NCBI GenBank assembly: GCA_948560485.1
Contig: CAOXUF010000102.1
Span: forward strand, 1 to 7,147
Origin: an uncultured Eubacterium sp.
GTDB lineage: Bacteria > Bacillota_A > Clostridia > Lachnospirales > Lachnospiraceae
Reading direction: 5' to 3'
DNA: 7,147 bases
Position numbers and translations under genes: made by a program. Position 1 is the first letter of the stretch, and each line of letters opens with the position of its first letter. Of the stretch, positions 1-5,177 are shown piece by piece. The notes under the pieces are model-generated. The model was given only the letters and a program-made list of their open reading frames with translations, had not been told where the DNA came from and did not search any database.

Positions 1-1525
1 CTATGCCAAATGCTAATTTTTGTCCATATTGTTTTTCTAGTTTTAGGGATAACTCTTTCGCCCCCAAAGCCATGTCCATTGCCGCTTTTGCTGAGTTCAT
101 AACATAATCATCCTGTGGCAGTGGTGCGCCCCAAAACGCCATAACAGCGTCCCCGACATACTTATCCAATGTCCCATTATATTTTAAAATGCATTCTGAT
201 ATAAGCGTCAGGTACTGGTTTAATATTTCCACAACTGTTTCTGGCGGGAGTTTTTCACTCATAGTAGTAAATCCCCTGATATCTACAAACAAAACAGCTA
301 TATCACATGATTTCCCGCCTAATTTTAGGGCTTCATCTTCTTTGTCTATTAACTCTTTTACGATTTCTGGCGCAACGTATCGCTTGAATGTATTTGTAAT
401 CTGCCTGCGTTTCATGTTCTCCCTGACCGCATGGACTGCTACACTTCCTATATAAAGGATGGTTACGCTTAACGGAACATATATAACGTGTAAGATAAAC
501 CCTCGCTCATACAAGAATTTACACATTGCCACCCATCCGAAAGCAAGCAGGAGCCACGGAATAAAGGAAAACTTTGCTTTTACTCTATAAAATACAATAC
601 TGGCAGCAAAAAGCAGGACAAACAATGCAATAAGCTGTATATGATCGCTTGCTTTCTTTTTGAAATTGCCCTCCAGTAATGCCGAAATAGCATTAGCTTG
701 ATATTCCACGCCATACATTTCTTTTGCATGGTCGATTGCTGTTATGTAACTGTCCTGCAATCCAGAAGCCATCGGACCAATCAAAACAATTTTTCCTTCA
801 AAATAATTTGCTGATACCTTACCATCCAATACATCCAAAATAGAAATCGCTTCAAAATCACTTGGCTTTTTACTGTACGGAAGATACCAAAACCCATTAC
901 TGTTTACCTCTGGTAATTCCAAATTTTCATTATATTTAAGAGCTGCTTTTAATGCCATTGATGGCACTGACGTCCCATCTGCTAAATCAAAGGACAGGAG
1001 GTGGTGGCGGAGAACGCCATCGGAATCCCTCATTGCATTAATATGTCCTGCTTCTGAAACAGATTTCAGCTCATCAAAAGGATCTTCATAAAAAACGATC
1101 TGAAAACTGTTATGTATAAAGCCTGTGCCATCTTCCACAAATCCTGAGTCAAATGCCGCTGCGCAAGCCATCACAACGTTATCCTCCATAGCTCCTACTA
1201 AGGCTTTATCTACTTCTGGGGCTGCTTTTGAGCTATAGAGAATATCTACCGCTATTACCGCAGGCTTTTTGTCCTCTGATTGATTCAGTATTTTAATTGC
1301 TTCTGCAACCTTTTCCCTGTTCCAGTCTTGATAAGAACCAAAACGATCTAAGGCTTTTTCATCTATTGAAATAATAACGATGTTCCCATCAACTGCCACA
1401 GGCTGTTGGTATAACCTGTCCGATAAAGAGAGGTCAACCGCATTCAATATTTTCCATTTTGCAAGTAAAGTCAAAAAAGCCGAAACCAATACTATATAGA
1501 CAATCAAATGAACGTGCTTTCTCAT
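1..1525 (-). CDS. CHASE2-domain sensor with C-terminal class III adenylate/guanylate cyclase, 3' end cut by window
   Basis: This is a membrane-bound sensor-cyclase, expected to make a cyclic nucleotide (probably cAMP) in response to an extracytoplasmic signal. The visible 508 residues show an N-terminal membrane segment (about 7-24), then a CHASE2-like extracellular domain (about 35-290, with IVIISIDEKAL and AVIAVDILYSS). Three membrane helices follow (about 295-366), then a linker with FKRYVAP and the cyclase domain. The two metal-binding aspartates are D415 (in FVDIRGFT) and D459 (in YVGDAVMAFWGAP). K455, in LDKYVGD, sits at the adenine-recognising position, which favours ATP over GTP. The sequence ends at LAFGI, just before the family's GIxTG region, so the second substrate residue and the catalytic Asn and Arg lie outside. 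The ATG at 1525 has GAGGTGG about 10 nt upstream. It lies 57 nt after the 45-aa gene, probably co-transcribed. Domain calls are by eye; the family is confident, the nucleotide less so. Confidence 0.93.
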   Translation of the reverse strand, partial: MRKHVHLIVYIVLVSAFLTLLAKWKILNAVDLSLSDRLYQQPVAVDGNIVIISIDEKALDRFGSYQDWNREKVAEAIKILNQSEDKKPAVIAVDILYSSKAAPEVDKALVGAMEDNVVMACAAAFDSGFVEDGTGFIHNSFQIVFYEDPFDELKSVSEAGHINAMRDSDGVLRHHLLSFDLADGTSVPSMALKAALKYNENLELPEVNSNGFWYLPYSKKPSDFEAISILDVLDGKVSANYFEGKIVLIGPMASGLQDSYITAIDHAKEMYGVEYQANAISALLEGNFKKKASDHIQLIALFVLLFAASIVFYRVKAKFSFIPWLLLAFGWVAMCKFLYERGFILHVIYVPLSVTILYIGSVAVHAVRENMKRRQITNTFKRYVAPEIVKELIDKEDEALKLGGKSCDIAVLFVDIRGFTTMSEKLPPETVVEILNQYLTLISECILKYNGTLDKYVGDAVMAFWGAPLPQDDYVMNSAKAAMDMALGAKELSLKLEKQYGQKLAFGI

Positions 1526-1582
1526 ATGCCTAAAACCACCTCGAATTTTGCATACACATCTGGTTGTTATGTCTGCTTATTC

Positions 1583-1720
1583 TTACCTATCTTCTGATTC
1601 TGTTTTTTCGCCAAACAAGATTTCTAAAATCTTCTGCAACATCTGTTCGGCTATTTCCTCATCAAGTTTCCCTTCTTCCACAAAAGCACAAAACAGCTCC
1701 CGAATCGCTTCATCACTCAT
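1583..1720 (-). CDS. Small acidic 45-residue protein preceding the cyclase gene
   Basis: This short open frame encodes 45 residues, from MSDEAIRELF to the end GEKTESEDR. It is acidic and looks helical throughout, with no membrane segment. I do not recognise a family. It is called as a gene mainly because its ATG is preceded, at 4 nt, by AAAGGAGGTGAT, an almost full complement of the 16S anti-Shine-Dalgarno. It is also first in line behind the divergent promoter region and lies 57 nt upstream of the cyclase in the same direction. That context suggests either a small partner or modulator of the sensor-cyclase, or a leader peptide that couples translation. Neither role can be shown from sequence. 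No second good start exists in the frame. Confidence 0.7.
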   Translation of the reverse strand: MSDEAIRELFCAFVEEGKLDEEIAEQMLQKILEILFGEKTESEDR

Positions 1721-1724
1721 CCTT

Positions 1725-1736
1725 ATCACCTCCTTT
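1725..1736 (-). promoter_or_regulatory. Near-perfect Shine-Dalgarno AAAGGAGGTGAT for the 45-aa gene
   Basis: On the minus strand, AAAGGAGGTGAT ends 4 nt before the ATG at 1720. It is complementary over essentially the whole anti-SD tail of 16S rRNA and is the strongest ribosome binding site in the window. It decides that the small frame is translated. Confidence 0.8.
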
Positions 1737-1793
1737 ATGCCCCTAGACGTAAAGTCAGACGATAAGGTTTTAAAATTCCAAAAAATCTATTTT

Positions 1794-1822
1794 TTGCTCA
1801 TATTCATTTTTAAGCATAAAAT
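1794..1822 (+). promoter_or_regulatory. Candidate promoter for the Xre regulator
   Basis: TTGCTC (1794-1799), N17, TAAAAT (1817-1822) on the plus strand would give a leader of roughly 80 nt before the ATG at 1910. The -10 box lies inside the first palindrome, as expected for an autoregulated gene. The -35 match is moderate, and TTTCAA (1836-1841), N18, TAAAAT (1860-1865) is a competing choice. Confidence 0.35.
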
Positions 1823-1841
1823 GCCTGATACTGCATTTCAA
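1813..1841 (-). promoter_or_regulatory. Candidate promoter for the 45-aa gene / cyclase operon
   Basis: On the minus strand, TTGAAA (1841-1836) is separated by 17 nt from TATGCT (1818-1813), and the -10 overlaps the first GCAT palindrome. An alternative, TTGTAT (1876-1871), N16, TAATAT (1854-1849), overlaps the second palindrome. Either would place the start about 70-120 nt upstream of the ATG at 1720. This is by inspection only. Confidence 0.45.
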
Positions 1842-1857
1842 TCTTAGCATATTATGC
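1814..1857. promoter_or_regulatory. Pair of GCAT-N3-ATGC palindromes, probable operators
   Basis: Two perfect dyads lie between the divergent genes: GCATAAAATGC (1814-1824) and GCATATTATGC (1847-1857). Their centres are 33 bp apart, close to three helical turns. A further half site at 1833-1836 makes AAATGC-N8-GCATTT (1819-1838). They overlap candidate -10 boxes in both directions. Short dyads of this kind suit a dimeric Xre protein, and the adjacent Xre gene at 1910 is the obvious candidate binder. Binding is inference. Confidence 0.55.
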
Positions 1858-1909
1858 CGTAAAATGAAATATACAACATAAAAATTATTTCAGGAAGGGG
1901 GCATATTTT

Positions 1910-2257
1910 ATGGATAAATTATTTAATGCTGCCAGATTTGGTGAAAAACTAAAAAAATATCGGCTTAAAAAGCATTTATCGCAGATGGAATTGGCAGAAA
2001 AAATAGATTTACAGACTTCTTCTGTCAGTCATCTTGAGAATGGCACTCACTCTCCCTCCCTCGAAACGCTGCTCCGTTTGTCCTTAGTCCTTGAAGTCGG
2101 TATAGACGAAATGCTTTATGACAGTCTGCCAGCAGTCAAAGAGCATCATTTAGATAAAGACTTACAAAATCTGTTTATTGGATGCTCTCCTGAAGAAAAG
2201 GAACTTCTTTTAAGAATCCTGCAAACTGTAAAACAGACACTCAAAGAACGCAGATAA
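1910..2257 (+). CDS. Xre-family HTH transcriptional regulator, 115 residues
   Basis: This is a DNA-binding repressor-type protein. An HTH_3/Cro-C1 domain occupies about residues 9-68 (KYRLKKHLSQMELAEKID, then SSVSHLENGTHSPSLETL), with the recognition helix around 36-43 and the family's typical ENG-x-x-xP turn. A short helical tail follows (about 80-115) with the SPEEKELLLRILQTVK pattern often seen in clostridial regulators of this size, probably for dimerisation. The ATG at 1910 follows AGGAAGGGGG at about 8 nt. The gene is divergent from the 45-aa gene and cyclase across a 189-bp region holding two palindromes. It therefore probably represses its own promoter and that operon. A hairpin directly after the stop ends the transcript. 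No signal-sensing domain is visible. Family assignment is firm; the target genes are inferred. Confidence 0.93.
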   Translation: MDKLFNAARFGEKLKKYRLKKHLSQMELAEKIDLQTSSVSHLENGTHSPSLETLLRLSLVLEVGIDEMLYDSLPAVKEHHLDKDLQNLFIGCSPEEKELLLRILQTVKQTLKERR

Positions 2258-2290
2258 GGACTGCCAGTTATAAGCAGTCCTATTTCATTT
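2258..2290 (+). terminator. Terminator-like hairpin after the Xre gene
   Basis: GGACTGC (2258-2264) and GCAGTCC (2274-2280) form a perfect 7-bp stem with a 9-nt loop, immediately after the TAA. It is followed by TATTTCATTT, a broken T-run. It also sits just beyond the stop of the convergent gene, so it may separate both transcripts. It is a moderate rather than textbook terminator. Confidence 0.55.
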
Positions 2291-2642
2291 AAATCACATC
2301 CTCCCCATACTCATCCTTTATCCTTGCACAGAGTTTCTGCCAGCTTGCTTCTAATTCCTCTGGTGTGGATTCAGGGATTTCAATATCACTGTCCGCCACT
2401 TCTTCCTCAATCTTCCTTACATATTCATTTGCGAAATACGAAAACTCGTTCAGAAGGCAAGTCAGCCGAAAATATGCCCCAATCTCCACGCAATGCCCCA
2501 CACATTGTTCAAAAAGTTCTTGCGTCATAGGAATCTGATGCTCAATGGCAGCATTTTCTTCCTCAGTTAAATAGATTGCTTCTCTGACAAACTCTGCCAG
2601 TCTCTCTTTTTCCCTTCTTGTAAGATTTTCAAGCCTGTCCAT
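2289..2642 (-). CDS. Small hypothetical protein, about 117 residues, second of an overlapping pair
   Basis: This is an unrecognised soluble protein, predicted mostly helical and acidic. It starts with MDRLENLTRREKERLAEF and ends with a Glu/Asp-rich tail (EEEVADSDIEIPESTPEELE, then IKDEYGEDVI). No catalytic motif or membrane segment is visible. It overlaps the end of the upstream gene by 14 nt, so translation is probably coupled. The ATG at 2642 has AGGTG 4 nt upstream. An in-frame GTG at 2648 (two residues longer) is possible but has no better site. It shares the promoter and RBS region of the upstream partner, facing the duplicated HTH genes, which may regulate it. The two overlapping genes likely act together; the function is unknown. 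Confidence 0.75.
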   Translation of the reverse strand: MDRLENLTRREKERLAEFVREAIYLTEEENAAIEHQIPMTQELFEQCVGHCVEIGAYFRLTCLLNEFSYFANEYVRKIEEEVADSDIEIPESTPEELEASWQKLCARIKDEYGEDVI

Positions 2643-2961
2643 TCGCACCTACATTCTGTTCCGATGAATCATAATCTTTCAGCAATCCCAAATACACAAA
2701 CATTCTCACAGCATCTTTAATGCCAGCCATATAGGAAATGTCTGAATAACGATTATCGCAGGTCTTTACACAGGCTATATAATCATTTATCAGGATTCTT
2801 TTCTTGTCTGGCAAATCTAATCTCATATACCGCTGTTCCAGCTCCCCCTCATCTTCTATGTCCTTGAGGTATACCTCATCAGTCATAATAAGGTCTTGTC
2901 GGCTATGATCCATAAATTTCCCCATCCCCATCTCCAGTAACTTATCAATTAGTTGTTCCAT
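2629..2961 (-). CDS. Small hypothetical protein, 110 residues, first of an overlapping pair
   Basis: This is a soluble 110-residue protein of unknown function. It is helical by composition and opens MEQLIDKLLEMGMGKFMDH. A central stretch, about 58-96, contains YIACVKTCDNRYSDISYM and then GIKDAVRMFVYLGLL. This layout (charged N-terminus, then a helix ending in a G-x-x-x-G/A-like segment) recalls small helical DUF proteins of clostridial accessory regions, possibly of the DUF6809 type, but I cannot confirm that. AAAGGAGGAG ends about 5 nt before the ATG at 2961, a strong site. Upstream on the same strand lies TTGACA-N18-TAATAT within the first 63-bp element. The neighbouring divergent HTH gene is the likely regulator. 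Confidence 0.85.
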   Translation of the reverse strand: MEQLIDKLLEMGMGKFMDHSRQDLIMTDEVYLKDIEDEGELEQRYMRLDLPDKKRILINDYIACVKTCDNRYSDISYMAGIKDAVRMFVYLGLLKDYDSSEQNVGANGQA

Positions 2962-2980
2962 GTTCGCTCCTCCTTTGGGT

Positions 2981-3043
2981 GTGCAAGAAGTCTAATCTAG
3001 TTTCTAAGAACTTATATTTATATATTAGATTTCTTACACTATA
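2981..3043. repeat. 63-bp element, copy 1, with inverted arms (probable operator)
   Basis: This is copy 1 of a gap-free 63-bp direct repeat (55 of 63 bases match copy 2 at 3373). The outer arms GTGCAAGAAGTCTAAT (2981-2996) and ATTAGATTTCTTACAC (3024-3039) are inverted repeats matching at 14 of 16 positions. The mismatches between copies cluster in the middle, and the left 17 bases are identical. The element sits between the divergent HTH gene and the small gene pair, over the leftward promoter, so a regulatory binding site is likely. Confidence 0.75.
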
Positions 3044-3051
3044 ATTGTCAA
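3022..3051 (-). promoter_or_regulatory. Strong leftward promoter for the 2961/2642 gene pair
   Basis: On the minus strand a consensus -35 TTGACA (3051-3046) is followed by 18 nt and TAATAT (3027-3022), about 60 nt before the ATG at 2961. The -10 lies inside the first copy of the 63-bp element. In the second copy the -10 is kept but the -35 has become TGTATA, consistent with loss of leftward transcription where no leftward gene remains. Confidence 0.6.
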
Positions 3052-3104
3052 CTATTTTTAATTTACAATAACTGTCAATTTTCGACAATCCAGAAGAGGT
3101 ATAT

Positions 3105-3353
3105 ATGGAAGAAAAAGACTACGGATATATAAAAATCAAACTAGATCAGCTTCTAAAGGCTAAAAAACTCAGCAAAAATAAATTGGCTCATAGGGCTGAA
3201 ATGCAGCGTTCGCAAATTAACCATTACTGTAATGGTGAAATTACGAGACTTGATACTGCTGTTCTAGCAAGGCTTTGTACGGCTCTGGGATGTAAGATTG
3301 AAGATTTATTGGAATTTGTGCCGAAAGAAAGTACAAAAAATAGTTCTTCATAA
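3105..3353 (+). CDS. Cro/C1-type HTH regulator, 82 residues, copy 1 of a tandem pair
   Basis: This small protein consists almost entirely of one HTH domain. After DYGYIKIKLDQLLKAKKL come helix 2 (SKNKLAHRAEM, about 23-33), the recognition helix (RSQINHYCNG, about 35-44) and the LDTAVLARLCTALGCKIEDLLEF segment (about 49-71). It ends in a short Lys/Ser tail. This is the compact Xre form typical of mobile and accessory regions of Firmicutes. The ATG at 3105 follows AGAAGAGGT at about 6 nt. It is 61/73 identical to the next gene, from a tandem duplication that also copied the upstream 63-bp element. It is divergent from the gene pair ending at 2289 and probably represses that promoter and its own. 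Targets are inferred. Confidence 0.92.
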   Translation: MEEKDYGYIKIKLDQLLKAKKLSKNKLAHRAEMQRSQINHYCNGEITRLDTAVLARLCTALGCKIEDLLEFVPKESTKNSSS

Positions 3354-3372
3354 TTTTCTTCCCCTCATGATT

Positions 3373-3435
3373 GTGCAAGAAGTCTAATCAGATTTTTAAT
3401 AACTTATATTCCTATATTACATTTCTTACACTATA
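3373..3435. repeat. 63-bp element, copy 2, upstream of the second HTH gene
   Basis: This is the second copy of the 63-bp element, offset 392 bp from the first and aligned without gaps at 55 of 63 bases. The arms are kept: GTGCAAGAAGTCTAAT (3373-3388), and ATTACATTTCTTACAC (3416-3431) as its imperfect inverse (13 of 16). The leftward -35 of copy 1 is not preserved here. The distance to the downstream ATG is 37 nt, against 61 nt in copy 1. Confidence 0.75.
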
Positions 3436-3472
3436 TCTATACAGGTATTAAATCATGAAGGAGTGGAATACT

Positions 3473-3709
3473 ATGGAAGAATATGACTATGGGTATATAA
3501 AAATCAAGCTGGATGAACTACTCAAGGAAAGAGGAATAAGCAAAAACAAGCTGGCTCACAGGGCAGAAATGCAAAGAACACAGATCAACAATTACTGTAA
3601 TAATGAGGCTACAAGGCTTGATACTGCTGTTTTAGCAAGAATTTGTACTGCTCTGGACTGTAAGATTGAAGATTTACTTGAATTTGTGCCAGCTAAAGAA
3701 AAAGACTGA
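3473..3709 (+). CDS. Cro/C1-type HTH regulator, 78 residues, copy 2 of a tandem pair
   Basis: This is a paralogue of the preceding HTH protein, with the same compact domain: SKNKLAHRAEM, a recognition helix RTQINNYCNN, then LDTAVLARICTALDCKIEDL. The substitutions include S36T, H40N and G44N in and around the recognition helix, so its DNA preference may have shifted slightly. A longer frame from the ATG at 3455 exists, but the ribosome site AAGGAG lies inside that extension, 9 nt before the ATG at 3473. The 3473 start also aligns with the paralogue's MEE start. The protein ends FVPAKEKD and is followed directly by a strong terminator. It may cross-regulate the same 63-bp elements; this is inferred from the shared upstream sequence. 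Confidence 0.92.
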   Translation: MEEYDYGYIKIKLDELLKERGISKNKLAHRAEMQRTQINNYCNNEATRLDTAVLARICTALDCKIEDLLEFVPAKEKD

Positions 3710-3710
3710 C

Positions 3711-3752
3711 AAAAAGCTACTGGACGCCTATATCCAGTAGCTTTTTCCTTTT
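3711..3752. terminator. Strong bidirectional intrinsic terminator
   Basis: AAAAAGCTACTGGA (3711-3724) and TCCAGTAGCTTTTT (3733-3746) form a perfect 14-bp stem with an 8-nt loop. T-runs follow on both strands (TTTTTCCTTTT rightward, TTTTTGTC leftward). It lies 1 nt after the HTH stop and 22 nt beyond the stop of the convergent gene at 3774, serving both. Confidence 0.92.
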
Positions 3753-3773
3753 AGAGAGAATATTGTGCTATGC

Positions 3774-4079
3774 TCACTGCATTGCCGCTTTATTAAGTAT
3801 TTGCTTTAGCTGTAGATACTTCATGTACTTGTAAGGATTTCTAAAAATGCTCCTGATACTAAGGGGGTATACTATCCGATACTGGATATGATGGTAGATA
3901 CACCACTGGCAGAGACTTGTTGTGGTGAACCCTCCTGACTGGAAATTATGCTCCAGATAAGAAAGTTGCTGTTTCTCCCAATCGCTGTAAGATGCCGCTA
4001 CAATAGGGAAATTCAGGTGTTCCGTAAAAAAGTGAAGTCCTTTGAGTCCTTCTTCATTAAAATCTAATATTCGCTTCAT
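3774..4079 (-). CDS. Hypothetical protein, 101 residues
   Basis: I do not recognise this protein. It starts MKRILDFNEEGLKGLHFF and has an aromatic-rich middle (SYSDWEKQQLSYLEHNF, about 31-47). A Cys-containing segment follows (SLCQWCIYHHIQYRIVYPL, about 55-73), and the C-terminus is basic (IRSIFRNPYKYMKYLQLKQI). The C-x-x-C pair alone is too little to call a metal site. The ATG at 4079 has AAAGGAG 4 nt upstream; an in-frame TTG at 4082 would be too close to that site. Its leader resembles those of the array genes further right (AAGAAAGGAGATT), which suggests common origin with that array although about 500 bp separate them. The 3' end runs into the bidirectional terminator. It is a real but unassigned gene. 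Confidence 0.72.
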   Translation of the reverse strand: MKRILDFNEEGLKGLHFFTEHLNFPIVAASYSDWEKQQLSYLEHNFQSGGFTTTSLCQWCIYHHIQYRIVYPLSIRSIFRNPYKYMKYLQLKQILNKAAMQ

Positions 4080-4109
4080 CAATCTCCTTTCTTATTCTCT
4101 CCGTTCTTT

Positions 4110-4138
4110 AATATACCATATATTGGAATAATTGGATA
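4110..4138 (-). promoter_or_regulatory. Candidate extended -10 promoter for the 101-aa gene
   Basis: The minus strand has TGG-TATATT (4118-4110), an extended -10, with a poor -35 TATCCA (4138-4133) at 17 nt. It would start transcription about 25 nt before the ATG. A perfect TATAAT also occurs further upstream near 4180, but no good -35 accompanies it. Confidence 0.3.
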
Positions 4139-4217
4139 GCAGAAAATGGAAGGGGACGCACCTTATAAATATCAAGATTATAGCCTGCCAGCAGTCTATC
4201 GGGTAAGCACTCTTTAA

Positions 4218-4267
4218 ACTCGCTAAATAAGAATAGCCATCTTTTCGGCTGTTCTTATTTAGTGAGT
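4218..4267. repeat. Long hairpin: 21-bp stem, 8-nt loop
   Basis: ACTCGCTAAATAAGAATAGCC (split here as arm 4218-4238) pairs with its inverse at 4247-4267. Only two positions deviate, and both are G-U pairs in plus-strand RNA. The loop is ATCTTTTC. No T-run follows on either strand, so it is not a simple terminator. A G-rich tract lies immediately to the right. It may be a structured RNA, a transfer-origin-like hairpin or an element end. Confidence 0.7.
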
Positions 4268-4354
4268 ACACTGGGGTTTGGGGGAGTAGCCACCATCAAA
4301 GAATCATATACGCCCTTTAAAGGAGTTCACCTCTACTCTTTGACTTTTAACACC

Positions 4355-4390
4355 GAAAAGGGATTCCAGATGTTACTCCAGAATCCCTCT
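4355..4390 (-). terminator. Leftward terminator-like hairpin for the five-gene operon
   Basis: On the minus strand GGGATTC and GAATCCC (4387-4381 and 4366-4360) form a stem extendable to about 10 bp with one G-U pair. It has a roughly 14-nt loop and is followed by TTTT. It lies about 190 nt beyond the last stop of the operon at 4578. The orientation of the T-run fits leftward termination only. Confidence 0.45.
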
Positions 4391-4577
4391 CCAGACTAAA
4401 AAATACTAAGAGAAAAGGTTTTTGCTTACTATTTTTTATATATAACATACCCACTCCGTAAGCAAAAGAGTGTTCATTTATATGTATAGAATTGTAAAAA
4501 TTCTGTACAATCGTTTTTAAATGTTTCAAACAGCCAAATAGTCACTTAAAGGAAATAAAACTCATTCTGCCGAAATT

Positions 4578-5159
4578 CTATCCAAAGAGCAACATTCCCT
4601 CTGGAAGAAGCGGAAACATATTTACCGATAAAATATTTCCAGAGTCTATTTCATCATAGACTGCTTCTGGATCATCCTCATACATATCAAATACGTCATA
4701 TTCATCAAAATACAATTCAATATAATCAAGCGGAAATTTATTATACTTTTTCATCATATGCCTTATTTCCTTTTGTGCTTCTTTGTCACAATCATCAAAA
4801 TGTTCTATATCGTAAACAAGATTTTTATGCATCAAGTTGCTATATGCTATTCCATCACAATCCCAGAAACCATCTTCAAAATCGCCTATTGTCAGTCTAT
4901 CTGAAGTATCAACTTTATTACTCACGCCAATGCTAATCAGAAATTGTTTCTTTAGTTCCTCTGGATTCTTGTATCCTGCATCACTGTCATAGTTAAGGAC
5001 ACATGACATCTGTTCACAATGATACTTGTCAAAGGCAGTATCTTCCATGAGTTCTTCCAGCGGTTTTCTAAATAATTCCTTATCGTCTGTATCATAAAGC
5101 AGAACCATTAGCTCCTTATCAACTTCCCTTAAAATATTCTTCATTCCTTTTATATTCAT
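4578..5159 (-). CDS. Hypothetical acidic protein, 193 residues, last gene of the array
   Basis: This is an unrecognised soluble protein with about 45 Asp/Glu and about 20 Lys/Arg. It opens MNIKGMKNILREVDKELM. A mid-part carries NYDSDAGYKNPEELKKQF and DFEDGFWDCDGIAYSN. The C-terminal third is very acidic (FDEYDVFDMYEDDPEAVYDE, about 150-169) and ends FPLLPEGMLLFG. No enzyme motif, signal peptide or membrane helix is seen. The ATG at 5159 has AAAGGAG about 8 nt upstream. It follows the previous gene by 18 nt, so it is co-transcribed as the fifth gene of the run. Acidic, soluble, single-domain proteins in such arrays are often immunity proteins of polymorphic toxins, but no toxin is visible here, so this is only a hypothesis. 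Confidence 0.85.
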   Translation of the reverse strand: MNIKGMKNILREVDKELMVLLYDTDDKELFRKPLEELMEDTAFDKYHCEQMSCVLNYDSDAGYKNPEELKKQFLISIGVSNKVDTSDRLTIGDFEDGFWDCDGIAYSNLMHKNLVYDIEHFDDCDKEAQKEIRHMMKKYNKFPLDYIELYFDEYDVFDMYEDDPEAVYDEIDSGNILSVNMFPLLPEGMLLFG

Positions 5160-5177
5160 CCGTTATCTCCTTTCTTC

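Larger units (their letters stand above)
4083..4577. other. About 495 bp without a convincing gene, rich in inverted repeats
   Basis: No frame here combines a start, a ribosome site and a plausible protein on either strand. It holds the leader of the 101-aa gene, a 21-bp-stem hairpin (4218-4267) and a GGGGTTTGGGGG tract (about 4273-4284). It also holds a palindrome CCTTTAAAGG (4314-4323) flanked by TCAAAGA (4296-4302) and TCTTTGA (4337-4343), a leftward terminator-like hairpin (about 4355-4390), and TTTTGCTTAC/GTAAGCAAAA arms (4420-4429 and 4458-4467). It could be a decayed gene, an RNA-encoding stretch or a cis-acting site of a mobile element. Confidence 0.6.

Noticed and set aside
189..455. 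Plus-strand open frame inside the cyclase gene
   Set aside because: It is antisense to the conserved cyclase catalytic domain, with no ribosome site; it is a shadow of the real gene.
1548..1847. Plus-strand open frames covering the 45-aa gene and the divergent promoter region
   Set aside because: They are antisense to the well-supported small gene and read through the operator palindromes, with no translation signal.
2981..3435. CRISPR-like repeat array
   Set aside because: There are only two copies of a 63-bp repeat, 392 bp apart with a gene between them. This is a tandem gene duplication, not a repeat-spacer array.
4146..4217. 23-codon plus-strand frame starting MEGDAPYKYQ
   Set aside because: It has an ATG but no ribosome site, is very short and has no partner gene in that direction.
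4092..4271. Two overlapping open frames on the minus strand (48 and about 59 codons) across the 21-bp hairpin
   Set aside because: One has no start codon. The other starts at GTG without a ribosome site and overlaps the leader of the 101-aa gene. Both are short enough to be open by chance.
4347..4529. 60-codon leftward frame in the gene-poor stretch
   Set aside because: It begins at a TTG with no ribosome site, and it runs through the AT-rich inverted repeat and the terminator-like hairpin. The peptide has no coding character.
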